Source: an uncultured Filifactor sp. (GTDB lineage: Bacteria; Bacillota; Clostridia; Peptostreptococcales; Filifactoraceae). From it: 6,571 nucleotides of DNA. Made by a program: the position numbers and the translations under genes. Positions 5,363-6,571 of this stretch are shown piece after piece. Numbering within the stretch: position 1 is the stretch's first letter; every line of letters begins with the position of its first letter. The stretch covers positions 1 through 6,571 of the forward strand of contig CAMYCP010000076.1 in NCBI GenBank assembly GCA_947254385.1. The letters run 5' to 3'. Below the pieces are notes generated by a model, which saw nothing but the letters and a program-made list of their open reading frames with translations, was not told where the DNA came from and made no database searches.

Positions 5363-6343
5363 TTATTTGCCAGTTATAGCCGTAGCTGCGGTAAACAGTG
5401 CCAAATTATACGCTTCTTCCGCCGTGCAACCTCTCGAAAGATCGCTAACCGGCATATTTAATCCTTGAAGTACCGGCCCTATGGCATCGTAGCCTCCGAA
5501 ACGTTGTATAAGTTTATATCCGATGTTTCCGGCATCAAGACACGGGAAAATAAATACGTTCGCATTGCCTTTAAGAGGAGAACCGGGTGCTTTGCGATCC
5601 GCTATTTCCGGTACAAACGCCGCATCGAATTGAATTTCTCCGTCAACTATAAGTTCCGGCATCTTTTCACGAACAAGGCGTGTAGCTTCAGCCATTTTTT
5701 CAGTTTCTTCGGAATTTGCCGATCCGTGAGTTGAAAAACTCAGCATTGCAACACGAGGTTCCATGCCTATGGAACGTGCCGTATCTACGGTTGTTTCGGT
5801 AATTTCAGCTATAGCTTGCGCATCGGGATTTATGTTGATAGCGCCGTCGGCTACCAAATATATTTTTTCGCCCTTAACCATTATGAAGAGTCCCGAAACC
5901 CTGCTATGTCCCGGTTTAACTTTTATTATCTGAAGTGCGGGACGTACCGTGTCCCCCGTCGTATGAACGGCACCCGACACCATACAATCCGCCTTGCCCG
6001 AGTACACAAGCATTGTGCCGAAATAATTCGTATCCGTCAAAAGTTTTTTGCGGGCAACTTCTGCGGTAATTTTACCTTTTCTTCTTTCTACAAACATATC
6101 GACCAGTTTATCGATATCTTCGTATTTTTCAGCATCCAGTGTATCAAGATGCGAGATGTCGATGTTTTTTTCATCGGCAAGTTTTTTTATCTCATCGGCT
6201 TTACCTAAAACCAAAGGATTCATAATCTTATCCGCTTTAAGTTTGGACGCCGCTATAAGTATTCTTTCGCTTGTGCCTTCAGGAAACACTATAACCGGCT
6301 GTTTAGCGGAAACAATTTGTTTAAGTTTATCAAAAAAATTCAT
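5363..6343 (-). CDS. pta: Phosphate acetyltransferase
   Basis: Pta interconverts acetyl-CoA plus phosphate and acetyl phosphate plus CoA. It provides the acetyl phosphate that acetate kinase uses to make ATP in fermenters. The 326-residue length is that of the short, stand-alone class without the DRTGG regulatory domain. Family signatures are clear: FPEGTSERI (20-28), SGAVHTTGDTVRPALQII (123-140), LSFSTHGSA (201-209), VDGEIQFDAA (233-242), FPCLDAGNIGYKLIQRFGG (266-284) and GPVLQGLNMPVSDLSRG (289-305). S303 and R304 match the catalytic Ser/Arg pair of the archaeal enzyme. GGGAG (6351-6355) lies seven bases before the ATG. A terminator follows directly, so acetate kinase, often the next gene, is not downstream here; it could be elsewhere. 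The related Ptb family is excluded by the SGAVHTTGDTVRP block. Confidence 0.97.
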   Translation of the reverse strand: MNFFDKLKQIVSAKQPVIVFPEGTSERILIAASKLKADKIMNPLVLGKADEIKKLADEKNIDISHLDTLDAEKYEDIDKLVDMFVERRKGKITAEVARKKLLTDTNYFGTMLVYSGKADCMVSGAVHTTGDTVRPALQIIKVKPGHSRVSGLFIMVKGEKIYLVADGAININPDAQAIAEITETTVDTARSIGMEPRVAMLSFSTHGSANSEETEKMAEATRLVREKMPELIVDGEIQFDAAFVPEIADRKAPGSPLKGNANVFIFPCLDAGNIGYKLIQRFGGYDAIGPVLQGLNMPVSDLSRGCTAEEAYNLALFTAATAITGK

Positions 6344-6571
6344 AATACATCTCCCTGTTCGATTTTTTAAATCTCATAATCCACTACGCTTATACCCCTT
6401 TTATTTTGTTGTAAATAATAAAATCCGAAGTATTCACCCGAATATTGTCCGAAAACATTTTAAATGCAAATATTACAAGACACATATGAAAAAATGGTAT
6501 ATTAAAAAATTTTTCTTGATTATTTTTTCATATCAATTTTAAAAATTTAAAATAACGTACGATACATATTG
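6344..6571. other. AT-rich region upstream of pta, with a long palindrome
   Basis: No gene is supported here. The strongest structure is a perfect 12-base inverted repeat, ATATGAAAAAAT at 6484-6495 and ATTTTTTCATAT at 6522-6533, with a 26-base AT-rich middle that contains a further self-complementary AAAAATTTTT. On the minus strand a weak -10-like TATAAG lies about 45 bases before the pta ATG (near 6389-6394) without a good -35. The palindrome lacks a clean T-run after either arm, so it is not called as a terminator. Confidence 0.45.

Noticed and set aside
5465..6542. Plus-strand open frames opposite pta, the longest at 6048-6542
   Set aside because: These are antisense to pta; the longest runs into AT-rich noncoding DNA and has low-complexity Ser/Phe/Ile composition.

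Overview
The window is AT-rich bacterial chromosome from a low-GC Gram-positive organism, most likely an anaerobic member of the Bacillota (Clostridia or Tissierellia type). The evidence is the IreB (UPF0297) protein, the clostridial-style [4Fe-4S] 23S rRNA uracil methyltransferase, strong GGAG-type ribosome binding sites and the codon bias. Genus cannot be decided from the sequence.

Layout. On the minus strand at the left is a 23S rRNA m5U methyltransferase (rlmD/rlmCD type, 5-1372). Next comes a 366-base gap (1373-1738) holding a structured repeat. A minus-strand gene of unknown function follows (1739-2286); it is broken by one frameshift in a T7 tract but has an intact promoter and ribosome binding site. 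It is divergent from a plus-strand block of four tightly packed genes: a Nudix hydrolase of the CoA-pyrophosphatase type (2619-3227, GTG start), ychF (3233-4324), ireB (4336-4590) and ruvX (4587-5000). Gaps of 5 and 11 bases, then an ATGA overlap, mark these as one operon. The gap after ruvX holds a second copy of the structured repeat, in inverted orientation, and a strong bidirectional hairpin terminator shared with the convergent pta gene (5363-6343, minus). The last 228 bases are AT-rich upstream DNA of pta with a long palindrome.

The genes are mostly housekeeping: rRNA modification (RlmD), nucleotide or CoA clean-up (Nudix), ribosome-associated ATPase (YchF), a phosphoprotein of the PASTA-kinase pathway (IreB), a RuvC-like nuclease (RuvX, linked to pre-16S rRNA processing or Holliday junctions) and acetyl-phosphate metabolism (Pta).

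The unusual content lies mostly between the genes. First, an inverted pair of a roughly 50-base hairpin element lies about 3.7 kb apart, and a 10-base match at nearly the same distance from each core hints at a longer element of about 180-190 bases. Second, the operon leader contains two strong consecutive hairpins and a weaker one over the ribosome binding site; the first is bracketed by an 8-base direct repeat. Third, the unknown gene has a single -1 frameshift at a T_TTT_TTC heptamer. I see no defence system, CRISPR array, tRNA, rRNA or intact transposase.
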